NCBI RefSeq assembly: GCF_003323735.1
Contig: NZ_QOIM01000041.1
Coordinates: 248,001 to 312,000, forward strand
Source: Streptomyces reniochalinae
GTDB lineage: Bacteria; Actinomycetota; Actinomycetes; Streptomycetales; Streptomycetaceae
Length of the DNA: 64,000 nucleotides
Direction of reading: 5' to 3'
The notes under the pieces are model-generated. The model searched no databases and was not told the DNA's origin. It saw only the letters and a list, made by a program, of their open reading frames with translations. Each line of letters begins with the position of its first letter. The stretch's first letter is position 1. Both the position numbers and the translations under genes were made by a program. This document shows, in pieces, positions 17,660-25,818 of the stretch.

Positions 17660-17732
17660 GCGGCCTCTCCGTTCTCCGGTCCAGTGCTGGCGGGCGGCTC
17701 ACCGCTCGGTGGCGCCACCCGGGGTCGTCGCG

Positions 17733-17996
17733 TCAGTCGGAGGCCAGCAGGAAGTCGGCCACGCCCTGCTTGGCGCCCTGGAGGAAGGTTTCGAACTCGT
17801 GGGTGGTGTAGATCAGCGCCGGACCCTCCGGGTCGGTGGACTGGCGCAGGGCGACCCGGCCGTCGCCGAGCTTCATCGCCTCCACGCAGCTGCCCCCGTT
17901 GGTGCCGCTCCACGGCTTCTGCCAGCCCTCGGTGCCGAGGTTCTTGGCCGGCATGCCGTTGTATATGTGGGGGCGGGTGTGGCCTGTGTGACCCAT
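17733..17996 (-). CDS. DUF397 protein, partner of the upstream XRE regulator
   Basis: 87-residue DUF397 protein. Conserved features are WSGTNGGSCVEAM (first half), VALRQSTDPEGPALIYTTHEF and the FLQGAKQGVADFLLASD tail. Starts 5 nt after the stop of the XRE gene, with AAGGAG inside the end of that gene, so the two form a coupled operon. Known: XRE-DUF397 pairs such as Scr1/Scr2 of S. coelicolor affect antibiotic production and have been discussed as toxin-antitoxin-like. A partner interaction is inferred here. Confidence 0.88.
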   Translation of the reverse strand: MGHTGHTRPHIYNGMPAKNLGTEGWQKPWSGTNGGSCVEAMKLGDGRVALRQSTDPEGPALIYTTHEFETFLQGAKQGVADFLLASD

Positions 17997-18000
17997 GGTT

Positions 18001-18858
18001 CTAAAACTCCTTGCGGATCTCACCGAGGACGGTCTCGGTGTGTGGTACTGGCGCGGCCTGCGCGCCCATGCGGTCCAGCACCTCCAGGTAGGCGGCGGTG
18101 TCCGGACGCTGGTCCAGGTACGTGGCCCCCGTCAGGCTCTCCGTGTAGACGATGTCCGGGAGCTCCGGAATGTCGAAACGGAACAGCTGGAAGGGCCCGA
18201 ACATGCCGGGATGCGCACCTGAGGTGAACGGGATGATCTGGAGCGTGACGTTCTGCTGCCTGGTCATCTCGGCGAGGTGGTCGATCTGGCCCCGCATGAC
18301 CTCGGGAGAGCCCACGTGGCGCCGCAGCACCTGCTCGTCGAGCACGGCCCACAGCACCGGAGCCTGCGGGCCCTCCAGGAGCCGCTGGCGCCCCATGCGC
18401 AGCTGGACCCGCCGGTCCAGCTCCTCCTCGTCCGCGGCGGGGAACCCGGTGCGCAGCAGCGCACGCGCGTAGTCCTCCGTCTGGAGCAGCCCGGGAACGC
18501 AGTGCGGCTCGTACGCCCTGATCAGGCTGGCCTCGCCCTCCAGGCTCACGTAGAGGCTGAACCAGGCGGGGAGCACGTCGCGGAAGCTGTGCCACCAGCC
18601 GGGCTGGTTCGCCTCCTCCACCAGGGCGAGGAAGGAGGCGGCCTCGTCGGCGGAGAGGCCGTACATGCGCAGCAGCTTCTCCACGTACGGGGGCTTGAGC
18701 CCGACCTCAGCCTTCTCCATGCGGCGCACCGTGGTCGTGTTCACGCTCAGTGCGTGCGCGGCTTCCGCGAAGGAGCAGCCCGCGCGCTCCCGCAGATCAC
18801 GCAGGCGCAGGCCGAGCACTATCTGCCCCACAGTCGGCGCGGAACGGGCCTCGGCCAC
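18001..18858 (-). CDS. XRE-family regulator with DUF5753 (Scr1/WhiJ-like)
   Basis: 285-residue DNA-binding protein: helix-turn-helix at about 19-71 (LRDLRERAGCSFAEAAHALSVN, TVRRMEKAE) and a DUF5753 C-terminal domain (QPGWWHSFRDVLPAW, YEPHCVPGLLQTEDYARALL, VLDEQVLRRHVGSPEVM, LQIIPFTSGAHPG). GTG at 18858 is preferred because GAGGAGG stands 6 nt upstream; a 387-residue frame from 19164 has no such site. Divergent from the HATPase gene at 19186, an arrangement common in Streptomyces whiJ-like loci. Likely binds the inverted repeat at 18949. Confidence 0.88.
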   Translation of the reverse strand: MAEARSAPTVGQIVLGLRLRDLRERAGCSFAEAAHALSVNTTTVRRMEKAEVGLKPPYVEKLLRMYGLSADEAASFLALVEEANQPGWWHSFRDVLPAWFSLYVSLEGEASLIRAYEPHCVPGLLQTEDYARALLRTGFPAADEEELDRRVQLRMGRQRLLEGPQAPVLWAVLDEQVLRRHVGSPEVMRGQIDHLAEMTRQQNVTLQIIPFTSGAHPGMFGPFQLFRFDIPELPDIVYTESLTGATYLDQRPDTAAYLEVLDRMGAQAAPVPHTETVLGEIRKEF

Positions 18859-18948
18859 TACTGCCTCCTCGACTTGCCTCCCCGGGCGGACCTCGATGCG
18901 TGAGCAGTCTGCCATGGCTCTCGTGCAGCAGCCATACTGCCCATTCGA

Positions 18949-18965
18949 TTCTGCGAATTGCAGAA
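18949..18965. promoter_or_regulatory. Inverted repeat in XRE/ATPase divergent region
   Basis: TTCTGC, GAATT, GCAGAA: a perfect 6-bp repeat in the 327-nt gap (18859-19185) between the divergent XRE and HATPase genes. The rest of the gap holds no convincing gene. Candidate operator for the XRE protein. Confidence 0.55.
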
Positions 18966-19185
18966 CTCCTCTTGCCATCTGTGAATGAGGCTGCGCATAG
19001 TGAAGAGCGTGACCCAGCTCATGCAGCTGCGGCACCGGAGCCGCACACCATCGTCCGCATCGCCGGAGGGCCTGCCAGCAACAGCCCCCCGGCTCACTCA
19101 CGCGTGCGCCAGCGCCTCTGAAGCCCGTGCGGAACACCTGCCGGCAGCCGTCCCCACACCCCACAGGTAGACGGAAGGCGATCCC

Positions 19186-19641
19186 GTGGCCCCCTCGTAT
19201 CCCCCTGCACAGCTCTCCTCACCCGCACCGGCCGCCGTGGCCGACGAAGGGTGGCAGGAGGGGTTCGAGCTTCCGGCACACACCTCGTCCGTGGCCCGCG
19301 CCCGCGCCCATCTGCGCAGCCATCTGCACCGCTGGGGCTTCCCCGAGGACCTCGGGCACACGGCGCAGCTGGTCATCTCCGAGTTCGTCACCAACGCCGT
19401 CCTGCACACCGACACGGGGCGCATAGGGTGCAGCATCCATCTCGACGGCAGAAGGCTGCGTATAGAGGTCACGGACGAGGGCACCCAGACCCGGGCCCCG
19501 CAGCCGCGCAGCGCGGGGCCCGACGAGGTCAACGGCCGCGGCCTCCAGCTCGTGGGCGCGCTCGCCCAGCGATGGGGGGTATCGGCCCGGGAAGCCCGGT
19601 GCGGCCGCGTCGTCTGGGCGGAGCTGGGCACGACCGGCTGA
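19186..19641 (+). CDS. HATPase-domain anti-sigma-factor-like protein
   Basis: 151-residue ATP-binding protein of the RsbW/SpoIIAB-like histidine-kinase ATPase fold: N-box VISEFVTNAVLHT (about 63-75, Glu66, Asn70), G1 box VTDEGT (95-100) and G2 box GRGL (117-120). Family members bind and inhibit sigma factors or act as kinases of anti-anti-sigma factors; many Streptomyces copies are orphan and pair with XRE/DUF397 genes, as here. No sigma factor or antagonist gene is next to it. GTG start with GGAAGG upstream. Confidence 0.87.
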   Translation: MAPSYPPAQLSSPAPAAVADEGWQEGFELPAHTSSVARARAHLRSHLHRWGFPEDLGHTAQLVISEFVTNAVLHTDTGRIGCSIHLDGRRLRIEVTDEGTQTRAPQPRSAGPDEVNGRGLQLVGALAQRWGVSAREARCGRVVWAELGTTG

Positions 19642-19867
19642 GCGGTACGGCGACGGCTGAGCCGCGCCACGCGCCAGGGGAGGGGCACGCCTGGGGCGCG
19701 TCGCAACCGCCCGGGTACCTCCCGGTATGTTCCGCGCGCCTGCTCGATTTCCCCACGTGACAGGCCGATTGACGTGGTCCAGACCGCTCCGGCGTGTCAT
19801 GCTTCCCGCAAGGGCAGGCGCACGCGCTGGCAGAGTGCGCGATGCACGGGGAAGACGTGGGGCACCG

Positions 19868-20695
19868 ATGCGGGAAGAGCTGGCCGGGGCGGACGATCTC
19901 GGAGTGGACGCGGTCGACGTCACCGTTCCGAGCGTGTCCCGGATGTACGACCACTACCTGGGCGGCAAGGACAACTACGCCGTCGACCGCGAGGCCGTCG
20001 CGGCACTGGACCGCAAGGTCCCGGGCACCCGCGCGCTCGCGCTCGACAACCGCAGCTTCCTGCGGCGCGTCGTCCACGTGCTCACCCGGGAGTACGGGGT
20101 GCGCCAGTTCATCGACCACGGCTCGGGCCTGCCCACCCAGGACAACGTCCACCAGGTCGCCCAGCGGGTGGACAGCGGCGCCCGCGTCGTCTACGTCGAC
20201 AACGACCCCATCGTCCTCGCCCACGGCCGCGCCCTGCTGGAGGAGAACGCCCGCACCGCGGTGATGCGCGCTGACATGCGGGACACCGACGCGATATTCG
20301 ACAGCCCCGAGGTGGGCCGGCTCATCGACCGGGGCGAACCCGTCGCGCTGCTCTTCGTCTCGGTGATGCACTGTCTGCCCGACTCCTGCGACCCGGCGGC
20401 CCTCGTACGACGGGTCATGGCACGGGTGCCGTCCGGCAGCTTCATCGCGCTCAACCAACTGGTCAGCCTCGACGCGGAAACCCGGGACTTCGTCACCGAC
20501 TTCATGGGCCGCAGCACCCAGGGGCAGTGGGGCCGCGTCCGCGAACCCCACGAGGTGGCCGGCTACTTCGCCGGGCTCGACGTGCTCGACCCGGGGCTGG
20601 TCGAGATCACGGGCTGGCGCCCGGACTCGGACCTGTGCTGCCGCCACACCGACGACGTCTGGTTCGAGTACGGAGGAGTGGCCCGCAAACGCTGA
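19868..20695 (+). CDS. SAM-dependent methyltransferase, DUF574/SAV2177 family, divergent member
   Basis: 275 residues with SVSRMYDHYLGGKDNYAVDREA (22-43) but motif I altered to FIDHGSGLP (81-89) compared with FLDIGSGIP in the other three copies of the window. YVDNDPIVLAHGRALL is conserved. Closer in its N-terminus to the copy at 1099 than to the tandem pair at 15961/16835. ATG at 19868 follows GGGGAAGA; an upstream in-frame codon at 19727 would add an Arg-rich non-conserved stretch. Converges with the XRE gene at 20729. Confidence 0.88.
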   Translation: MREELAGADDLGVDAVDVTVPSVSRMYDHYLGGKDNYAVDREAVAALDRKVPGTRALALDNRSFLRRVVHVLTREYGVRQFIDHGSGLPTQDNVHQVAQRVDSGARVVYVDNDPIVLAHGRALLEENARTAVMRADMRDTDAIFDSPEVGRLIDRGEPVALLFVSVMHCLPDSCDPAALVRRVMARVPSGSFIALNQLVSLDAETRDFVTDFMGRSTQGQWGRVREPHEVAGYFAGLDVLDPGLVEITGWRPDSDLCCRHTDDVWFEYGGVARKR

Positions 20696-20710
20696 TCCGC
20701 CGGGGCCGTG

Positions 20711-20728
20711 GCGCCCGACGCCGGGCGC
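20711..20728. terminator. Bidirectional hairpin between methyltransferase and XRE gene
   Basis: GCGCCCG, ACGC, CGGGCGC: 7-bp perfect stem and 4-nt loop filling the gap between two convergent stops. Confidence 0.6.
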
Positions 20729-21631
20729 TCAGTACTCGCTGAGCAGCTTCTCCAGGAACGTCAGCGTTCTGGCCGGGGGATCGGCCATGGCGCACAGGCG
20801 GTCCATCACCACCAGGTAGCCCTCCACCTCGTCCCGCTTCTCCAGGTAGAGGGAGCTGGTGAGTTGCTCCAGGTAGACGATGTCGGGCAGGTCGGGTTCC
20901 AGGAAGCGGAGGATGGTGACCGGACCGCCGGCCGCGGCGAGGCCGCCCAGGCTGAACGGAGCGATCTGCAAGGTGACGTTGGGCCGCTGCGCCGCCTCGA
21001 TCAGATGCTCGATCTGGTCCCGCATCACCTGGCGGGAGCCGAGCGGGCGGCGCAGCGCCGCCTCGTCCATCACGGCCCACAGCCGGGGGGCGTGCGGCTG
21101 GTCGAGTATGGCCTGCCGCTCCATGCGCAACTCGATGCGCCGCTCGCTGCGCCGCGCGTCGTCCCTGGGGTGGCCGAGACGGATGACCTCGTGCGCGTAC
21201 TGACGGGTCTGGAGCAGGCCGGGGACGAACTGCACCTCGTACATGCGGATGATGGAGGCGGCCTCCTCCAGCCCGATGAGCCGGTCGAACCACGGCGACA
21301 TCACGTCGCTGTACTTCTGCCACCAGCCGGGGGAGCCCGCCTGGCGGGCGAGCGCGAGATACTCCTCCCGCTCCTGGGGGTCCCACACCTCGTACAGCGT
21401 CAGCAGGTCGGCGACGTCGCGTTCCTTGCAGCCGACCCGGCCGAGCTCCAAGCGGCTGATCTTGGCGTGCGAGCCGCGGATCGCCTCGCCCGCGTCCTCG
21501 CGTGAGATGCCCCGCTCCTCGCGAAGCCGCCGCAACTGGGTGCCCAGGACGATGCGCAGGATCGTCGGACCGCCTCTGGGGTGGTCGAGGATGCGTCCCG
21601 GCGACGCCTCGCGCCGCGGCTGTCCTGCCAT
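20729..21631 (-). CDS. XRE-family regulator with DUF5753
   Basis: 300 residues: helix-turn-helix at about 32-83 (QLRRLREERGISREDAGEAI, SHAKISRLELGR) then DUF5753 (SPGWWQKYSDVMSPWFDRLIGLE, VQFVPGLLQTRQYA, VMDEAALRRPLGSRQVM, LQIAPFSLGG). Second complete XRE regulator in this cluster. A DUF397 gene lies upstream at 21894 on the same strand but behind a strong hairpin, so the two are probably transcribed separately. Direct DNA target unknown. Confidence 0.9.
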   Translation of the reverse strand: MAGQPRREASPGRILDHPRGGPTILRIVLGTQLRRLREERGISREDAGEAIRGSHAKISRLELGRVGCKERDVADLLTLYEVWDPQEREEYLALARQAGSPGWWQKYSDVMSPWFDRLIGLEEAASIIRMYEVQFVPGLLQTRQYAHEVIRLGHPRDDARRSERRIELRMERQAILDQPHAPRLWAVMDEAALRRPLGSRQVMRDQIEHLIEAAQRPNVTLQIAPFSLGGLAAAGGPVTILRFLEPDLPDIVYLEQLTSSLYLEKRDEVEGYLVVMDRLCAMADPPARTLTFLEKLLSEY

Positions 21632-21814
21632 CGCGCCCGCCTTGCTTCCCTGAGTGACTGTCCGGACGCTCAGTGTCCCATTCTGCTCACCGGGCGTACA
21701 GCCATACCGGTGACGTGACCGGATTCAGCGGCTCGTGTGGCAGTACGGCGTTCCTGTGAGGCGAGTGCGGCGGTGTGGCCCCCGGCGCGGGGTGGTGCGC
21801 CGGTGCACACGTGA

Positions 21815-21849
21815 GCCGCCGCCGCACGTCCGTGTCGTGCGGCGGCGGC
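21815..21849 (-). terminator. Strong hairpin after DUF397 gene
   Basis: Perfect 14-bp inverted repeat (21815-21828 against 21836-21849) of GCC/GGC triplets with a 7-nt loop, 45 nt after the DUF397 stop and about 180 nt before the XRE start. Expected to separate the two transcripts. Confidence 0.75.
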
Positions 21850-21893
21850 GCCGTGGGGTCCTGCTGTTCAGCCGGGGGTGTGACGGGTCAGCT

Positions 21894-22130
21894 CTAGCTC
21901 TCCAGCAGGTCGTCGAAGTCGCCGTCCTTGGCGCCCTGGACGAACGCCGCGATCTCGGCGGGGGTGTAGACCAGGGCAGGGCCCGAAGGAAAGCGGGAGT
22001 TGCGCACCGCGACCCCCCGGTCGGGAAGGGCGGCCACCTCCACGCAGTTGCCGTTCGGGTTGCTGCGGCGGCTCTTGCGCCACACCGCGCCTTCGATCCG
22101 GGTGGCCTCGATGCCGTTTTCGATCTGCAT
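21894..22130 (-). CDS. DUF397 protein
   Basis: 78-residue DUF397 protein with WRKSRRSNPNGNCVEVA, VRNSRFPSGPALVYTPAEI and FVQGAKDGDFDDLLES. Intact and of usual length. Upstream of the XRE gene at 20729 in the same direction, reversing the common XRE-then-DUF397 order. Upstream region carries 12-bp direct repeats. Confidence 0.88.
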   Translation of the reverse strand: MQIENGIEATRIEGAVWRKSRRSNPNGNCVEVAALPDRGVAVRNSRFPSGPALVYTPAEIAAFVQGAKDGDFDDLLES

Positions 22131-22208
22131 GTACGTCTCTCCCTACGTCACTTGCGTTTCCCCCGTGGGCGGTTGCGACATCGAAAAGCGTCTCACAGCC
22201 GGGCGTGG

Positions 22209-22237
22209 TTGCATCTGTACTTGCATCTGTACTTGCA
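22209..22237. repeat. 12-bp direct repeats upstream of DUF397 gene
   Basis: TTGCATCTGTAC occurs twice back to back (22209-22220, 22221-22232) and a third partial copy TTGCA follows. The repeat is A/T-rich for this genome, in the 224-nt divergent region between a DUF397 gene and a small predicted gene. Likely a regulatory site for a dimer or multimer binding direct repeats. Confidence 0.6.
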
Positions 22238-22354
22238 GAAGTAAGTGCGGACCCGCCACAATGCCCGTCGTACTGCACCCCTGTACCTCTGGGGTCCCAA
22301 CTCCGCCGCTCGACAACGGAGTTCACGATCATCCGTCCGCCTACAGGAGCTCCA

Positions 22355-22528
22355 GTGACCACACCAGGCGCCCGACCCCCCGCCGCAGCGGACCCGGTGG
22401 AAGACGGTTCCGACGTGGACAACCCCCTCACGCGGCTGCTTCTGCTGCTGGAGATCGCCGATCGGCCCGACTGGCTCCGCGATCTCGCAGCCACAGGAGG
22501 GGCCTCACGCGCGCACGGCTGCCGGTAG
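22355..22528 (+). CDS. Small hypothetical protein, 57 aa
   Basis: Predicted 57-residue protein, with a GTG start 5 nt after GGAG. A Pro/Ala-rich N-terminus precedes a helical LTRLLLLLEIADRPDWLRDLAATG stretch. Small proteins ending in this kind of helix occur in Streptomyces, but I cannot name a family. Its last 24 nt overlap the convergent helicase end. Moderate to low support. Confidence 0.4.
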   Translation: MTTPGARPPAAADPVEDGSDVDNPLTRLLLLLEIADRPDWLRDLAATGGASRAHGCR

Positions 22529-24715
22529 CTCCCGCGCGCCGACGATCTCCAACCGCGAGACCGCGCGGGTGAGCGCGACATAGAGCCGCTGAAGGCCGCG
22601 GGGCCCGCTCCGCGCGATCTCGGCCGGCTCCACCAGTACGACGTGGTCGTACTCCAGGCCCTTGGAGAGCTCGGCGCCCACGACGGTGACCCGGGCCGCC
22701 GACGCCTCCTCGCCCGCTGCGCGGGGAGCCGACGCCTCCTCGCCGGGCTCCGCGGACGGGACGCCCGCGGCGGACAGAGCGTCCCGCAGCGCGGCCACCC
22801 GCGCCCCGGCGGCGATCACCCCGACCGAGCCCTCCCGCTCCAGCGCGCCCCGTACCCGCTCGGCCACGACCGCCGGCACCTCGGCGGGCGCGGACACCGG
22901 CACCCTCGTCAACTCCCCGCCCGGGCGCAGCGACCGCGCGGCAGGCACCCGCACCCCGAGTGAGCCGAGCAGCCGGTTGGCGACCTCGACCAGCGCAGCG
23001 GGCACCCGGAACCCCGTGGTCAGCGGCGTGAGGACCGCGTCGGGCGCGCCCAGGTGCGTCAGCTGCGATCTCCAGTCGCGGGCCGCCCATGCGGTGGTGC
23101 CCTGAGCCAGGTCGCCCAGCACGGTCAGCGAGCCGAAGCGGCTGCGGCGCGCCAGGATGCGGCACTCCATGGGGGAGAGGTCCTGCGCCTCGTCCACCAC
23201 CACGTGCCCGAAGCTCTCCTCGGGGTGCTCGATCAGCCCCGCCACCTCGTCGAGCAGCAGCAGATCGGCCCGCGACCAACGTGCCGTGCGGGGCGTGCGC
23301 GGGCGGCGGCCCGCCCACAGCAGGGCCCGCTGCTCGTGTGCCTCCAGCAGCCCCTCGCCCGCCGCCGCCAGCACCCGGGGGTCGCCGAGCAGACCGGCGA
23401 CGACCTCTTCGGGCCGCGTCCTGGGCCACACCGCGTCCAGGAAGGCGGTGAGCTCCCTCTTCCTGCCCATGCGGCGCAGCCACTCGCCGCCCGGCGGTCC
23501 CGCGCGGCGCTCGGCGCGGTCGCGCAGCAGCGCGACGGTACGCGCCCGCACCCGTTCCCTGCCGACCTCGTAGGGCGGCTGTTGGGCCAGCGTCTCCTCG
23601 ACGATCGCGTGCAACTCCTCCTCGTCGAGCCGCCACCGGTAGGAGCCGTCCGGCACCGCGAGCGGCCCGTCCGGCAGCCGCACCCGTGCGTACAGGGCGC
23701 GGTGCAGCACGCTCGCCATGCGCGCGTCGTGCTTCACCTCCACGGCGTCCGGGGCGTCCTCGGCCGTCACCTCGTGCGCGGGCAGCAGATCCGCCACCGT
23801 GCACTGGCGCACGCCGCCCTCGCCGAGAGAGGGCAGCACGGCGGAGATGTAGTGCAGGAACGCCGCGTTGGGTCCGACGACGAGGAGCCCGCCGCGCTCG
23901 ATCCGGCGCGGGTAGGTGTAGAGGAGGTAGGCGGCGCGGTGGAGTCCCACGGCGGTCTTGCCCGTGCCGGGCGCGCCCTGGACGCACAGGGACGTTCCGG
24001 GGCCCGAGCGGACCAGGTCGTCCTGCTCGGGCTGGAGGGTGGCGACGATGTCGCGCATCGGTCCGACGCGGGGGCGCTCGATCTCCTCGGCGACGATGCC
24101 GCTGCTCAGCGCCGAGGCGGTGCCGTCCCCGCCGGCTCCCGCGTCGGCCAGCGGCTCGTCCTCCAGGCCCGTCAAGTCCGCGGCCGTGCCCGGGCCGCCG
24201 GGCGCCCAGCCGAACCGGCGGCGCGAGCCGACGCCCTGCGGGGCGCGGGCCGTCGCCTGGTAGAAGGCGCGCGAGACGGGCGCCCGCCAGTCCAGCACCA
24301 GCGGCGGGGCCGAGGGGTGTGCGCTGACCCGGCGGCGGCCGATGTAGTACCGCTGGCCGCGGTGTTCCCCGGCCTCGTCGCCCGCCGGACCCTCGCTGCG
24401 GAAGTCGAGCCGGCCGAAGAACGGCGGCCCGTCAGGCTCTTCCCGCACCTCCTTGGCGCGGCTGCGCAGGTACCGGCCCAGCGCCTCGGCGCTCGCCCCG
24501 TCTCCCGCGACGCCTTCCTCGGCGGCGTCGCCCGAATGGCGGCCGGTCACCACGCCCGCGCCCTCCCGCACCCGCTGACGGGTGGCGGCGTCCGTACGGT
24601 CGAGCGCGGCCCGGCAGGTGTCGGTGTAGGCGCGCTCAGTGGCCAGTTCCGTGGCCAACTCGGCGGCCGGCTCGGCGCCGGGAGCGGCGTCGTGGGTGGG
24701 GTCTTCCCCCGGCAT
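22505..24715 (-). CDS. HelD-like UvrD-superfamily helicase/ATPase
   Basis: 736-residue superfamily-1 ATPase: coiled N-terminus, the HelD-type module QRYYIGRRRVS and LVLDWRAPVSRAFYQA, Walker A QGAPGTGKTA (about 243-252), Walker B VVVDEAQDLSP (about 502) and the C-terminal RLYVALTRAVSRLEIV helicase motif. Known: HelD-type proteins bind RNA polymerase and recycle it; some Streptomyces copies (HelR) displace rifamycins. Which role applies is not shown here, and I do not see an obvious rifamycin-associated element upstream. AGAGGAG precedes the ATG. Confidence 0.86.
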   Translation of the reverse strand: MPGEDPTHDAAPGAEPAAELATELATERAYTDTCRAALDRTDAATRQRVREGAGVVTGRHSGDAAEEGVAGDGASAEALGRYLRSRAKEVREEPDGPPFFGRLDFRSEGPAGDEAGEHRGQRYYIGRRRVSAHPSAPPLVLDWRAPVSRAFYQATARAPQGVGSRRRFGWAPGGPGTAADLTGLEDEPLADAGAGGDGTASALSSGIVAEEIERPRVGPMRDIVATLQPEQDDLVRSGPGTSLCVQGAPGTGKTAVGLHRAAYLLYTYPRRIERGGLLVVGPNAAFLHYISAVLPSLGEGGVRQCTVADLLPAHEVTAEDAPDAVEVKHDARMASVLHRALYARVRLPDGPLAVPDGSYRWRLDEEELHAIVEETLAQQPPYEVGRERVRARTVALLRDRAERRAGPPGGEWLRRMGRKRELTAFLDAVWPRTRPEEVVAGLLGDPRVLAAAGEGLLEAHEQRALLWAGRRPRTPRTARWSRADLLLLDEVAGLIEHPEESFGHVVVDEAQDLSPMECRILARRSRFGSLTVLGDLAQGTTAWAARDWRSQLTHLGAPDAVLTPLTTGFRVPAALVEVANRLLGSLGVRVPAARSLRPGGELTRVPVSAPAEVPAVVAERVRGALEREGSVGVIAAGARVAALRDALSAAGVPSAEPGEEASAPRAAGEEASAARVTVVGAELSKGLEYDHVVLVEPAEIARSGPRGLQRLYVALTRAVSRLEIVGARELPAAVRA

Positions 24716-24775
24716 GGAACGCTCCTCTTCGTGGTGGGTGCCGCGCCGCCCTGTGGCGGGGCGCGGCGGTGGTGG

Positions 24776-25510
24776 TCAGGCGTACGGGGCCAGGCCGGTG
24801 CGCAGGAGGGCGAAGGCGTGGACGGCGTCCTCGCGCGCCGTCACCAGGCAGCGCTCCGCGCTCGCGCCGCGCGCGACGCGGCGCCAGTTCTCCAGCGCGA
24901 GGACGCGCTGGGCGGTGATGATCTGCCCGGCGGCCAGCCGTGCCGTCAGGGCCGCGCGTCCGGCGCCCGAGCCGTGCGCCGAGCCCTGTGCCGGCTCGTC
25001 GCTTGGCCCGGCGCCTGAGCTGTCCGCCGAGCCGCTGCTCGGGCCGTCGTCCGAGCCGTCGGCCACCCCGGCCAGCTCGGCGGCCAGCGCCGCCTCGGAG
25101 CGCGCGGTATAGGAGTGCAGGCGGGCCACCAGGCTGGGGGTGCCGTACAGCAGCCGGTGGAAGGCGAGTACCTCCGGGTCGTCGCACAGCCCGGTGACCG
25201 GGTCCCGGGCGTCGAGCCCGGCGAGGAAGTGCGCCTCCAGCGCGCCGAGCGGTGCGGCGCCCGGTGTGCGGGCGGCGACCACCCGCGCCGCCTCGTCCTC
25301 GTGGTCGGCGAAGCGGTGGAGGGCCATGTCCTCCTTGGCGGGGAAGTAGCGGAAGAGGGTCGGTTTGGAGACCTCGGCGGTGTCCGCGATCTCGGACACG
25401 GAGACGGCGTCGAACCCCTTGGCCAGGAAGAGGGACACGGCCGCGTCGGAGATCGCCTGGTAGGTGCGCTGCCGCTTGCGCTCGCGCAGCCCGGAGGGGG
25501 ATTCGCTCAT
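24776..25510 (-). CDS. TetR-family transcriptional regulator
   Basis: 244 residues, with an N-terminal TetR_N domain (RTYQAISDAAVSLFLAKGF, then DAVSVSEIADTAEVSKPTLFRYF). An internal Gly/Ser/Asp/Pro-rich segment around residues 155-185 is an unusual insertion. ATG at 25510 sits 20 nt from a perfect 8-bp inverted repeat, so autoregulation is very likely. Divergent from the zinc alcohol dehydrogenase at 25945, which may be under its control. Confidence 0.87.
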   Translation of the reverse strand: MSESPSGLRERKRQRTYQAISDAAVSLFLAKGFDAVSVSEIADTAEVSKPTLFRYFPAKEDMALHRFADHEDEAARVVAARTPGAAPLGALEAHFLAGLDARDPVTGLCDDPEVLAFHRLLYGTPSLVARLHSYTARSEAALAAELAGVADGSDDGPSSGSADSSGAGPSDEPAQGSAHGSGAGRAALTARLAAGQIITAQRVLALENWRRVARGASAERCLVTAREDAVHAFALLRTGLAPYA

Positions 25511-25530
25511 GGGGACGACCGTAGCAGGGA

Positions 25531-25549
25531 AATGTAACCGAGTTACATT
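25531..25549. promoter_or_regulatory. TetR operator, perfect 8-bp inverted repeat
   Basis: AATGTAAC, CGA, GTTACATT: an A/T-rich perfect palindrome with a 3-nt centre, 20 nt upstream of the TetR ATG. Form, spacing and location are typical of a TetR autoregulatory operator. Confidence 0.82.
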
Positions 25550-25818
25550 CATAACCGGGTATCTGCATGGCGGGCAACGTGTCCGCGTTCCCTTTGCGGC
25601 GGCCGTGACGTGCTGCTGTAGTGGAGTTGAGCCCGCTCGCGGCGCGGCGCGGACCAGGCGGGGGCGGCCGGCAGTCAGGACAGGTCGCGACCTGGACTGC
25701 CACTCCGCGGCGGCCGGCCACGGCATCCGTGCCGGCCGGCCGCCGCGGAGCACGCCGACGGTGCTCGGGGACCGACCGACCACACCGAGCGGCGGCCGGA
25801 AGCCGGCAGCCAGACACC

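Noticed and set aside
18985..19170. 61-residue plus-strand gene upstream of the HATPase
   Set aside because: No ribosome-binding site or domain, and composition is like the intergenic region.
23054..25018. 654-codon plus-strand open frame
   Set aside because: Antisense to the HelD-like helicase and part of the TetR gene; low-complexity translation.
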